Assembly: GCA_046350095.1 (NCBI GenBank)
Contig: JAXMBA010000002.1
Span: 372,001-436,000, forward strand
Direction: 5' to 3'
DNA length: 64,000 bases
Source of the DNA: Urbifossiella sp046350095
GTDB lineage: Bacteria; Planctomycetota; Planctomycetia; Gemmatales; Gemmataceae
The position numbers were made by a program, and so were the translations under genes. The notes under the pieces were generated by a model that saw only the letters and a list, made by a program, of their open reading frames with translations, searched no databases and was not told the origin of the DNA. This document shows, one piece after another, positions 27,501-35,222 of the stretch (its first letter is position 1; each line of letters opens with the position of its first letter).

Positions 27501-30500
27501 ATGAGCCGGCCGGGCCGAAGAACGTGCCGGTCCCGTACGCCCCGGCCGGCGGTGCGTTTTCCGCGGCGGTCGACCTGCGGTTCGCGACCCCCGGGACCCG
27601 GACGCTGACGGTCACCGCCACGGACGCGGCCGGGAACTCGACGACCGTGGCCCGGACCTTCGACCTCACAGCCCGGCCCGCCCTGACCGTCACCCGCACG
27701 CTCCCCGCGGACGGGGCGGCGGACGTGGGGGTGACGTACCGCCCGCGGGTGTTCTTCTCGCGGCCGGTGGCCGCGGCGACGGGTGCGGCCATCTTCGCGG
27801 TCGGACCGGGCGGCGAGACGTACACGCCGACCGTGGTGCTGGCGGACGACAAGGCGTCGGCGTGGGTGTTCTTCGGGGCGGACCTGCCCGGAGGGGCGGC
27901 ACTGAGGCTAGTCGTGGACGGGAGCCAGATCCTCGGGGCGGCCGACGGGGTGGCGCTCGACGCGGCTGGGAGCGGAACGCCGGGGAGCCGTCGGGAAGTG
28001 GCATTCACGACAGTCAGCCGGACCGCGGCGGCGGGCGTGTCCGTGCAGCAGGTGACCGGCGGAGTGTTTCAGCCTGCGGTGGCGACCGAGACGACGATCA
28101 CGGGCGTGGTCGCGGACCCCGGCCCGGACCTGAAGCCGGGCACCGCGGACGATGTGGCCGCCGGCGGGGACGGCCTGCTGATGACAAAGGACGACGTCTA
28201 CAAGCTGCCGCTCGCCGGGGTGACGGTGTACGCGCTGGGGCGGGAGGACGTCCGCGTTCCGACTGACGCGAACGGGCGATTCACGCTGACCGTCCCGTCC
28301 GGTACCGTCAAACTGGCGATCGACGGGCGGACGGCGACGAACGCCCCGGCCGGGGCGTTCTTCCCGGAGATGGTGATGGACCTGGTGGTCGAGCCGGGCG
28401 GCCTGCTCGTCCGGGGCAGCGACCTCGTCCGGCTGGAAAACACGGTGATGGGGAGCATGGGCACCGCAGAGCAGCGGGCGGCGAACGAGGAGGTCCAGGG
28501 GGTTTACCTGCCGCGGGTAGCCGGGTCGATCCTGCGGGCGGTGACCGGCGGCGGGACGACGATCACGGCAGACGCCGCCGCGGCCCCGACGCTGACGCCC
28601 GAACAACGGGCCGGATTTCGGCTGGGGGTGCCGGCGGGGACAACGGTGCTTGGCGCCAGCGGGGCGACGATGGCGTCGGCCCAAGTGGGAGTGAGTGCGG
28701 TGCCGGTGGAGTTGGTGCGGGAGATGCTCCCCCAGGGAGTGCCGGCAGGGGCGGTGGACTTCGCCATTACGATCCAGGCCCCGGGGGTGACAGCGTTCGC
28801 GACGCCGCTGCAGTTGACGGTTCCGAACACGTCAGGCGCGGCCCCCGGCACGAAGTTGCAGTTCTTCAGCTTCGACCACACGACCGGTCGGCTTGAGATC
28901 GAAGGGACGGCCACCGTCTCTGCAGATGGTAAGACTGTGACGACGGACCCTGGACAGGGCATCACACATCCTGGCTGGCATGGGACTCTGAACCCCGGCG
29001 TCGATGCAAGTGGTCTGCCGGCGGAGATCTGGACCGAACTGAGTTTCTTAGACCGAGTGGAACGATCCATCTTCGATGTCCGTGATTTCGTAAAGCAGCT
29101 TTTCTCGGCGACGAATGACTTGGCAACCCTTCTCCTCGGCGACCTCGACAGCCGTGTGGGCGGCTTGGCACGTCTCGGTAGTTTCCTCAAGGTGTATGAA
29201 GTTGTCGAGTTGGTCGATAACTACAAGAAGGTTCGAAATCCCGCTCTGGAGGATGGCGAGCGTGCTGAGGCGCTGTTGAAAATCCAACTCTTCTTCGCCA
29301 AGCAGGGTGGCCTCGAATCCGAGCAAACGAAGGCGCTTGAGATGGCTCTCGCTGCCAAGGGTCTGTCAGAACTCATTCCGAACATCAATCAACTCAACCA
29401 AGACTTAACGGATGATCTTCTCGGCGTCCCCGTGTGCGAGCCCAGTGAACAGCAAGAGACAGACCACATCATCGAGATGGAGTTGCCCGAGTTCGCTGAC
29501 GTATTGCCACCGCGCATCGAGAAGCAGTCGAAAGGCATGCAGGCCCTAGCTGATATTCTCGCTCAGCTGAACGACCCGCTCGGCAAACTCGACCCGTCGA
29601 AAATCGATTCCGGTCTTACGCCCGAAGAGTCCGCGCGAGTCGAAGCGCTCCTGGACGAGTACACGCGCCAAGGGACAGCTTTGGACTCTGAGCCACCATT
29701 CTGGCTCGAACTATCGCCGCTGCTCGACACGTATTCCCGATTGACGGCTGCTTATTCTCGATCGCTGCCAAGCGAAGGACGCAACACAGCGGCGTCTCGA
29801 ACGAATCCTCCGTCACCGGTCGGCCGGCCGCTGTACTGGTCCGTGACGTCCGGGAGCGAAGTAATACGTGGGCGCGGGACCACGACCGAAGCGATCAAGG
29901 CCACCCTCGCTCCCGGGCTCATTCCTGGTCTTGCGATTTACGATCCGCTTCGGAAGCTGTACGGCTTCTCCACCGCGAGCGCGGGTGCGCCAGGGCAGGC
30001 GGTCGCGTTCGGTCTTGCGCCGTTACTGTCGGACACCGGCACTGACGCCGACGGCGACGGCCTGTCCGATCAAGCAGAGGCCGTCATCGGGACGAACCCC
30101 CACAAGGCTAGCACGGCCGGGGATGGAGTCTCCGATGGAGCCAAGGTAGCCCAAGGTCTTGACCCCCTCGGCGGTCGCCTCGCGGCTACAGGCGTCGTTT
30201 CACAGCTCGACTTCGGCGGCAGTGCAACGGCCGTCGCAGTCGTGCCATCGACCTCAAACACTGCTGCTCTGACGGCGTTCGTTGCTGTCAACGCTTCGGC
30301 TCGCCAGCGGCTCGCGGTCGTTGATGTGTCTGATCCAGTACGGCCGACACTCCTGACCAGCTTGGACCTCGGAGCGGGCAGCGCTTCGCGTATAGCCGTG
30401 GATGCGGACCTCGGCGTCGCCGCCGTCGCCGGGACCAATGGCGTCCAGTTCATCGACATCGCCGACCCGACCCGACCCACCCGCGTCGCGTCGGTCAGCC

Positions 30501-32335
30501 GCGTTGCCACTGCGGTGCAGTTCAACGACGGCGTCGCGTACCTCGCGGCTGGCACCTCCCTCGTGGCCGTCGACCCGTTCTCGGGCGAAGAACTCGTCAC
30601 CGCCCCTACCGGGATGGTGACCGTCAACGGCATGACCCGCGACGGATCATTCCTCTTCCTGTCCGGCGTCAACGGGAGCCAGAAGCTACTCAAGACTATC
30701 GACCTGACAGACCCCACTCTCATCCGCGGCCGGACGGTGCCCCTCACGGCCGGGGGCGGGCCGGTGTTCGTCGGCGACGGGACTGCCTACGTCGTTGTGA
30801 AGGAGAGCGGAAACGGCGGCCCCGCAGTGGCGTACTACACCACGGTTGACGTCTCCGACCCCATGAACCCCACGGGCGTTGTTCCATCGGACTTTGGGAC
30901 CAGCGTCGGGGCCGGGAACTCGGCGGTCGCCGTCGCCGGCGGGGGGCTCGGGTTGCTGACCGCCGGTGCCGGGGCTGAGAAGGTTCTGGACGTGTTCGAT
31001 CTTGAGGAAGGGAGCGTCCGGGCCGCGTTCAGGACCCGGTACAACTTGACCGCCGTGCCGCGGGACGTGACCGCGGCCGCCGGGCTCGCGTTCGTCGCCA
31101 CATCCGACGCAGGGCTGACGGTCGTCAACTACCGCTCGACGGACACGGCCGGACAGCCCCCGACTGTCTCGCTCACCCTGCCCGGCGTGGTGGGCAACAC
31201 GGCGCAGGAAGGGGCGCCAGTCGCGGTCCGGGTCGTGGCGTCCGACGATGCTCAAGTGCGGTCCGTCGAAGTCCTCGTCAACGGCCGCGTCGTCCGTACC
31301 GACGTCTCGTTCCCGTACTCCACCGCGATCGACCTGCCGACGCTCGCGGCCAACGGCTCACCGACCGTCACCCTGACCGCGCGGGCGACCGACACGGGCG
31401 GGAATGTTGCTGTCTCGGCCCCGGTGGTTGTGACCCTGACGCCCGACACCACGCCCCCGACCCTGGTCACCGATCCGCCACTCGGCCCGGTCCGCGGTGA
31501 GGAATTCGGGACCGTCCGCCTTCGGTTCTCGGAGCCGATTGACCCGGCGGCGCTGACGGCAGGCGCGTTCGCGCTCGTGGCGCCCGGCGGGGCCACCATC
31601 GTGCCGCGTGTCGTCCGCCAAACACCCTCGGGCAAGGATGTGATCCTCAACTACCCGACGGTAACGGCGGGCACCTACCAGTTCGTGATCCATTCCGCAC
31701 TCGTAAAGGACCGCGTCGGCCTGGCGCTGGGCACCGCCGACCGGACGTTTCCCATCCGGGTCGTCCGTGCGATCGCGAGTCGGTTCGAGACCGGACCGGA
31801 GGACTGGACGCTCTCCAACGACGCGGCCACACCGGAGTACCGCCCCGCCGGCGGGAACCCAGGCGGGCACATCTTCGTGCAGCCGGTCACCGGCGCCGCC
31901 ACGATGTACTGGACCGCGCCGAGCAAGTTCCTCGGTGACCAGTCGGCCGCCTACGGGCTGACGCTCTCCTTCGACCTCTGGACAGACCAGACCGACGGAA
32001 CCCCGGGCGCCGACAGCGGGCGGTGGCTGCAGCTCCGCGGCACGTCCGGGGGGCAAAGCGTCATCCTCTTCTACCAGCTGCAATTCCCGGCGACCGAGAC
32101 CTGGACCAAGTACGCGATTCCATTGGTTGCCGGCCCCGCCTGGCGGATCGGGCCGGCCAGCCGGAACGTCACGGAATTCGACAGGCCGCCCGCCGGGACT
32201 GCCTCGCCCCCCACAGACGCGCAGTTCCGCGACGTGCTCGGCACCCTGACGGGTCTTCATATCCCGGGCGAGTACTCGACGGGACAGGACTCGGACGGCC
32301 TTGACAACGTCGTGCTGCTCGTCGACAGGCCCTGA
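24506..32335 (+). CDS. Giant secreted FG-GAP protein with embedded vanadium haloperoxidase-like domain
   Basis: 2609 aa from the ATG at 24506; an in-frame upstream extension lacks the Trp/Arg-rich start seen in its partner at 6779. LRPEPLEDRLAPA lies near residue 35. FG-GAP repeats follow (about 45-365), then an Ig-like repeat. About 472-863 is a vanadium-dependent haloperoxidase/PAP2-type domain: KFTYATWRPVTAI, YVSGHSTYSRAAATVL and SRVYGGIHFEFSNQAG supply the Lys, Arg-Pro, SGH and R-x6-H signature. Downstream: Ig and Big_5-like domains, a carboxypeptidase-regulatory-like segment (about 1215-1308), a lower-GC helical stretch (about 1510-1730), a DADGDGLSD calcium motif, an LVIVD-type propeller (about 1895-2210), more Ig repeats, and a C-terminal laminin-B/CBM-like domain (SKFLGD) shared with the left giant protein. 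Probably cell-surface or extracellular. Confidence 0.88.
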   Translation: MTPDWNRWLRAWTARGARRARGILTPLPPRTHLRPEPLEDRLAPAFLGGVSVAAGDLDGDGYVDIVTGPGPGGGPHVQIFSGRTGEVAAAFMAYDPSVRTGVYVAVGDVTGDGRPDIVTAPAGLNGPHVKVFDGGTLAEVRSFYAFDASDRGGVTVATGDVDGDGFADVVAGRATGGSDVRVFSGRSGETLRTLSAYPGFTGGVWVATADVNRDGLADIVTGAGNGGSSHVRVFDAVGGTELLSFIAYESSFRGGVPVAGGDADGDGYDDVITGTGVGGGPRARVFSGRTGVELPVQIGNYFAYDPALRGGMYVATADVNADGLADVITGIGPGGFAVVKMFQATDATLLGQFTAYDPAQAGGPFAAPDANTPPTISAISSISLAPGVSGTVSFTVGDAETPPDQLVVRATSDTPDVVPNDPAHLQLGGVGTNRTLLVVPTSQAGDATITVAVRDARARTATASFRVTVGAPTDAFTASLLRWNDTLLASLKADGSAPPVATRAMAILNTAAYDVQNAFAGRPGYFATFAPATGADLPAALATAAHAALSFALPSQAAAFDAELAAQLGPIPNGAGKDAGAAFGRTVAAAIVDLRRNDGSLRSLDFPAGAAPGEWRPTPPAYAEEQLPQWATVTPFVLDRPDQFRPDAPPAVGSPEWLADLDEVRRLGRDTSPDRTADQSATARLWADGAGTVTPPGHWLRIALDAARATNADAATTGRMLAALSLALADTSIAAWDAKFTYATWRPVTAIREGGDPSIQTDPTWTPLLVTPNHPEYVSGHSTYSRAAATVLEQFFPGRGFTTSGTALGQTVTRSYASFDAAANDAGRSRVYGGIHFEFSNQAGQALGRAVAEYVLGTFAGGPDTTGPAVTFSTPNGQPRNVNITIAGRVNDRGGSVASLVVRVDGGAPAAVPVDPATGGFSLATALATDGSADGDHSYVFTAIDAAGNTTAATFTFRLDTRGPDLAVTSPAGGDAAAGGLTLTGTLEAGATSLTYSLDEPAGPKNVPVPYAPAGGAFSAAVDLRFATPGTRTLTVTATDAAGNSTTVARTFDLTARPALTVTRTLPADGAADVGVTYRPRVFFSRPVAAATGAAIFAVGPGGETYTPTVVLADDKASAWVFFGADLPGGAALRLVVDGSQILGAADGVALDAAGSGTPGSRREVAFTTVSRTAAAGVSVQQVTGGVFQPAVATETTITGVVADPGPDLKPGTADDVAAGGDGLLMTKDDVYKLPLAGVTVYALGREDVRVPTDANGRFTLTVPSGTVKLAIDGRTATNAPAGAFFPEMVMDLVVEPGGLLVRGSDLVRLENTVMGSMGTAEQRAANEEVQGVYLPRVAGSILRAVTGGGTTITADAAAAPTLTPEQRAGFRLGVPAGTTVLGASGATMASAQVGVSAVPVELVREMLPQGVPAGAVDFAITIQAPGVTAFATPLQLTVPNTSGAAPGTKLQFFSFDHTTGRLEIEGTATVSADGKTVTTDPGQGITHPGWHGTLNPGVDASGLPAEIWTELSFLDRVERSIFDVRDFVKQLFSATNDLATLLLGDLDSRVGGLARLGSFLKVYEVVELVDNYKKVRNPALEDGERAEALLKIQLFFAKQGGLESEQTKALEMALAAKGLSELIPNINQLNQDLTDDLLGVPVCEPSEQQETDHIIEMELPEFADVLPPRIEKQSKGMQALADILAQLNDPLGKLDPSKIDSGLTPEESARVEALLDEYTRQGTALDSEPPFWLELSPLLDTYSRLTAAYSRSLPSEGRNTAASRTNPPSPVGRPLYWSVTSGSEVIRGRGTTTEAIKATLAPGLIPGLAIYDPLRKLYGFSTASAGAPGQAVAFGLAPLLSDTGTDADGDGLSDQAEAVIGTNPHKASTAGDGVSDGAKVAQGLDPLGGRLAATGVVSQLDFGGSATAVAVVPSTSNTAALTAFVAVNASARQRLAVVDVSDPVRPTLLTSLDLGAGSASRIAVDADLGVAAVAGTNGVQFIDIADPTRPTRVASVSRVATAVQFNDGVAYLAAGTSLVAVDPFSGEELVTAPTGMVTVNGMTRDGSFLFLSGVNGSQKLLKTIDLTDPTLIRGRTVPLTAGGGPVFVGDGTAYVVVKESGNGGPAVAYYTTVDVSDPMNPTGVVPSDFGTSVGAGNSAVAVAGGGLGLLTAGAGAEKVLDVFDLEEGSVRAAFRTRYNLTAVPRDVTAAAGLAFVATSDAGLTVVNYRSTDTAGQPPTVSLTLPGVVGNTAQEGAPVAVRVVASDDAQVRSVEVLVNGRVVRTDVSFPYSTAIDLPTLAANGSPTVTLTARATDTGGNVAVSAPVVVTLTPDTTPPTLVTDPPLGPVRGEEFGTVRLRFSEPIDPAALTAGAFALVAPGGATIVPRVVRQTPSGKDVILNYPTVTAGTYQFVIHSALVKDRVGLALGTADRTFPIRVVRAIASRFETGPEDWTLSNDAATPEYRPAGGNPGGHIFVQPVTGAATMYWTAPSKFLGDQSAAYGLTLSFDLWTDQTDGTPGADSGRWLQLRGTSGGQSVILFYQLQFPATETWTKYAIPLVAGPAWRIGPASRNVTEFDRPPAGTASPPTDAQFRDVLGTLTGLHIPGEYSTGQDSDGLDNVVLLVDRP

Positions 32336-32489
32336 CCGAGGGGGGGGGCCGGCGGGCCGCGATGGGCGGCCCACCCCAGGCAGCTGACATGAGTCGGGCG
32401 GTCACGGGCGCCGCGCCCACGGGGGCGAAGGTCACATAGCGCTCCGCCGTCGCAATAACCCGCAAGGTTATTTTGGACGGAGGATTACT

Positions 32490-33794
32490 ATGTCGGTTCG
32501 AGTAATGGCTGCTCTATGTGCGCTTCTTGTGGCGGTGTCGGCCAAGGCGGAGGAAGCGGCCCCCGTGTTTCGTGCGGAGACGCTCTCCAGTTCCGCCGCC
32601 CCCTCCGCCACCATTCATGCTTTCAACCAGACGGATGACGGCTTCATCCTCACGACGGCCGGGATTCTCTCGAACGGGCGGCTGACGAGTTACGATGCGG
32701 CCGGCTATCGGGGCGGACCGTTTCATGATGTGCCCAAGGCCTTCGCGGCGGGAGGCCAGCTGGGTTTCTCCGCCTTCGGGAGTGGCGAAACGGCGGCGGT
32801 GTTCCGCAACGGGGCAGTCGTTCGATTGCCCCAGGTCGTGTCGCCGCCGACGACCGCAGTGGTCGACATCGACCGATCCGGCAACATCCTGTCCGTCAAC
32901 CGGTTGTCTGGGGTGATTGTCGCCTACCGTAGCGATCTGACGGCTTGGTGGGCGGGGTCTCTTGGGCGTCCATTCACCGACGCGGCTTTTCTCCCGGACG
33001 GCCGCGTGTTGACGTCCGAGGCTGACCCAGCCTCCCCTTGGTCATTTCAGTGGTCGGTAGTTGCACCGGGCGGTGTCGTGCGCCTTCCCACGCCACCGAT
33101 CGGCGGCCTGAACGCAGAGTTTCAAGGGAATCTGTACTCCGGCTACATAACCAAAGTGACCGCTTCAGGCTGCTTCCCGTTCTTCAACACCAACGGCTAC
33201 TTCTGCCTCGAAGGCGCTGTGGGTGGCGACAGACTGGCGTTCCACGCGATCGACGCGGGCACGCGGCTGCATTCACTGAACGACATGCTTTTCGGGACGG
33301 GATACCGTGCCGACGTCGGGCCCGTCTTGGTCATTCCGACGGGGGAGATTATGCCGCTCAAGGAGCTAACGGAGTCAGCCCCGGCAGAGCCCTTCCAGCA
33401 GTTCTTTCCCGCAGTGATCAATAACACCGGCGAAATTGTCTTGGACTCCCTTCTCTTGCGGCCAATAGCCCCCCTATCGGTCGGTACCCCCGCGGTCGCG
33501 GAAGTTGCTCCAGTCAACGCGGGTGAGCCGACAGAGGCTACCGTCGTCGCAACTCTGCCCCCGTCACCGAGGTCCACGCCGGTTGCCACCTCGGTCAGCC
33601 GCAGGCCATCCAGGCCCGGCCGGACTCGGCAGGAGCGAGCGCTCTGCCCGGCGAGGAGAACACGGCCGCACTCTTCGGCAAGCCGTCGCGAAAGGGGGAG
33701 TAGCAAACCTTGTCTGCGGCCTTCGTTCGCCACGCAATCTCCTCCCGAGCTACACGCCGCGCGACCCGGGCGCGGCCTCCGGTCGCAGAACTGA
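32490..33794 (+). CDS. Secreted protein of unknown function with doubtful C-terminal tail
   Basis: 434 aa. The ATG at 32490 follows GGAGGATTACT, a strong ribosome binding site. A signal peptide is clear (VMAALCALLVAVSAKAEEA). Residues about 30-335 read as a secreted beta-rich repeat protein with stretches like HAFNQTDDGFILTTAGIL, VVDIDRSGNILSV and FPAVINNTGEIVLDSLLL, resembling propeller or extracellular-repeat proteins. From about residue 355 the composition turns into Arg/Pro/Ser low complexity, unlike the first part, which suggests a frame change or loss of the original end. The family is not recognised. It lies 154 bp downstream of the giant gene and may be co-transcribed. Confidence 0.6.
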   Translation: MSVRVMAALCALLVAVSAKAEEAAPVFRAETLSSSAAPSATIHAFNQTDDGFILTTAGILSNGRLTSYDAAGYRGGPFHDVPKAFAAGGQLGFSAFGSGETAAVFRNGAVVRLPQVVSPPTTAVVDIDRSGNILSVNRLSGVIVAYRSDLTAWWAGSLGRPFTDAAFLPDGRVLTSEADPASPWSFQWSVVAPGGVVRLPTPPIGGLNAEFQGNLYSGYITKVTASGCFPFFNTNGYFCLEGAVGGDRLAFHAIDAGTRLHSLNDMLFGTGYRADVGPVLVIPTGEIMPLKELTESAPAEPFQQFFPAVINNTGEIVLDSLLLRPIAPLSVGTPAVAEVAPVNAGEPTEATVVATLPPSPRSTPVATSVSRRPSRPGRTRQERALCPARRTRPHSSASRRERGSSKPCLRPSFATQSPPELHAARPGRGLRSQN

Positions 33795-34333
33795 CTCTCT
33801 TGAGCCCCACGCCGCCTTCCACGTTCCGGGCGGTTTCGGACCGCTCCGCCTCAGGCGGGGCCGACGAAGAATCAGTCGAGTACATAGCCGACCGCACACG
33901 CGACGCAGCCCGCTCCTACCCGATACGTGCTAACCGCGTCACGTCGATGGTGCATGGACCCTCAACTCGGGCACGTGAGCAGAACGCAGGACCGACGGCC
34001 ACTTTGAACGGCCCCTGTTTGTCCGCGTTCTGTCCGCGAATCCCTTCTACGCGGACAGAAAACGGCTAAAATCCTGGAGACCGCCGCTTCCCATGGCGGG
34101 CCGAAAACACCGTGAATTGCAGGGAAACGCGGCTTGTTCGAGTCGTCCTCGAGACCCCAGAGCGAAGGTCTACGGAACCGAAGGTTGAAGGTTCGAATCC
34201 TTCTGGGTGTACTTGACCGGGCAACTTCTTACGTCGATCGGCCCCGATCACCTCACCCGACCTGGACCCGGAATTCTACGGTACAGGTCGGTACGTCACG
34301 GCTGTCGGACTTATCCGCCAGACCTTTCTATTT
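33795..34333. other. Gene-poor junction region
   Basis: 539 bp with no credible gene on either strand. It holds an 8-bp hairpin (TGTCCGCG 34031-34038 / CGCGGACA 34050-34057), a tRNA 3' fragment (34170-34211) and, at its right end, one copy of the 8-bp target duplication of the adjacent insertion sequence. It looks like an accessory-element boundary. Confidence 0.5.
34170..34211 (+). pseudogene. 3' fragment of a tRNA-Arg(ACG)-like gene, possible attachment-site remnant
   Basis: The stretch starts with an anticodon loop CTACGGA (anticodon ACG), runs through half an anticodon stem (ACCGA), a variable loop, a T arm with stem GAAGG/CCTTC around TTCGAAT, and an acceptor 3' strand TGGGTGT plus A. 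No matching 5' acceptor strand or good D arm precedes it, so it is not a complete tRNA. Tyrosine integrases typically duplicate such 3' tRNA ends as att sites; I see no integrase gene in the window. Confidence 0.6.
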
Positions 34334-35164
34334 GGTGATTAGCAAAATTCTAGGGCAGCAGATAGGCTGCTGCCATGACCCTCGAAGAGTACGAACGGCA
34401 TCTGATCGGTCAGCTTTGTTGGTGGTGCCACCGGGCCACCCACGGGAGCTCCGGGCGGCAGCGGCAGTGCCCCGGGTGTCGGGCCAAGTGGAGCTACCAC
34501 CGGCGCAAGGCGGAGTGGGAGTTGCTCCGCGCGTTCGCCCTCCGCACGACCGCCCACCACGCCGCCCGGGTGGTCCGGTGCAGCTACCCGACGGCCTACG
34601 CCGCGTACACCCGGTTCCGCCTCACCCTCCAGGCCGTGACCGACGACGAGAAGCGACCGCTGCTCGGCGAGCTGGAGCTCGACGAGTCGTACTTCGGGGG
34701 CAAGCGGAAGGGGAAGCGGGGCCGCGGGGCGGGCGGGAAGGTCGCGGTGTTCGGCATCCTGGAGCGGGCCGGGCGGGTGTACACGGTGGCCGTCCCGGAC
34801 TGCAAGAAGGAGACCCTGATGGCCAAGATCGAGGCGGCCACGGTCAAGGGGTCGGTGTTCTACACCGACGAGTTCACCAGCTACAACGATGTCCAGCGGC
34901 ACGGCAAGCACGTCCCGGTCAACCACCAGGAGGCGTTCGCCGTGGGGCGGGCGCACATCAACGGGATCGAGGGGTTCTGGAGTTTCGCCAAGCGGCTGTA
35001 CCGGCACGTCCACGGGGTGGACTCGGGGAACTTCCCGCTGTACCTGGCCGAGTACGAGTTCCGGTACAACCACCGCGGGGAACATCTGATGGACCTCCTG
35101 TACGACCGCATGATCCGGCCCACCATTCCGACCCAAACTGTGCCCTAGAATTTTGCTAATCACC
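34334..35164 (+). mobile_element. IS1595-type insertion sequence, complete
   Basis: 831 bp with perfect 24-bp terminal inverted repeats (34334-34357 and 35141-35164, outer end GGTGATTAGCAAAATTCTAG) and an 8-bp target duplication TTCTATTT (34326-34333 and 35165-35172). One intact transposase gene fills the element. Perfect ends, intact gene and exact duplication mean a recent insertion. The 8-bp duplication is usual for this family. Confidence 0.95.
34375..35148 (+). CDS. IS1595-family transposase
   Basis: 257 aa. An N-terminal zinc-ribbon-like region (CWWC, then CPGC) is followed by the DDE-type core characteristic of the ISXO2/IS1016 domain: LGELELDESYFGGKRKGKRG with the first Asp, VFYTDEFTSYN with the second, and HINGIEGFWSFAKRLYRHVHG with the third acidic position. 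EYEFRYNHR is the usual C-terminal signature. Size is normal for the group. It catalyses cut-and-paste movement of its own 24-bp ends. The ATG at 34375 lies just inside the left inverted repeat. Confidence 0.95.
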   Translation: MTLEEYERHLIGQLCWWCHRATHGSSGRQRQCPGCRAKWSYHRRKAEWELLRAFALRTTAHHAARVVRCSYPTAYAAYTRFRLTLQAVTDDEKRPLLGELELDESYFGGKRKGKRGRGAGGKVAVFGILERAGRVYTVAVPDCKKETLMAKIEAATVKGSVFYTDEFTSYNDVQRHGKHVPVNHQEAFAVGRAHINGIEGFWSFAKRLYRHVHGVDSGNFPLYLAEYEFRYNHRGEHLMDLLYDRMIRPTIPTQTVP

Positions 35165-35222
35165 TTCTATTTTTCCCCAAGTACTGGCTGCAGCACTTCA
35201 GAGCGGTGTGGCGAAACCGTCG

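Noticed and set aside
34066..34251. Minus-strand 61-codon gene with PEGFEPSTFGS
   Set aside because: This phrase is the well-known false translation of a tRNA, here antisense to the tRNA-Arg fragment.
34339..35163. 274-codon minus-strand frame inside the insertion sequence
   Set aside because: Antisense to the intact DDE transposase and spanning its inverted repeats.
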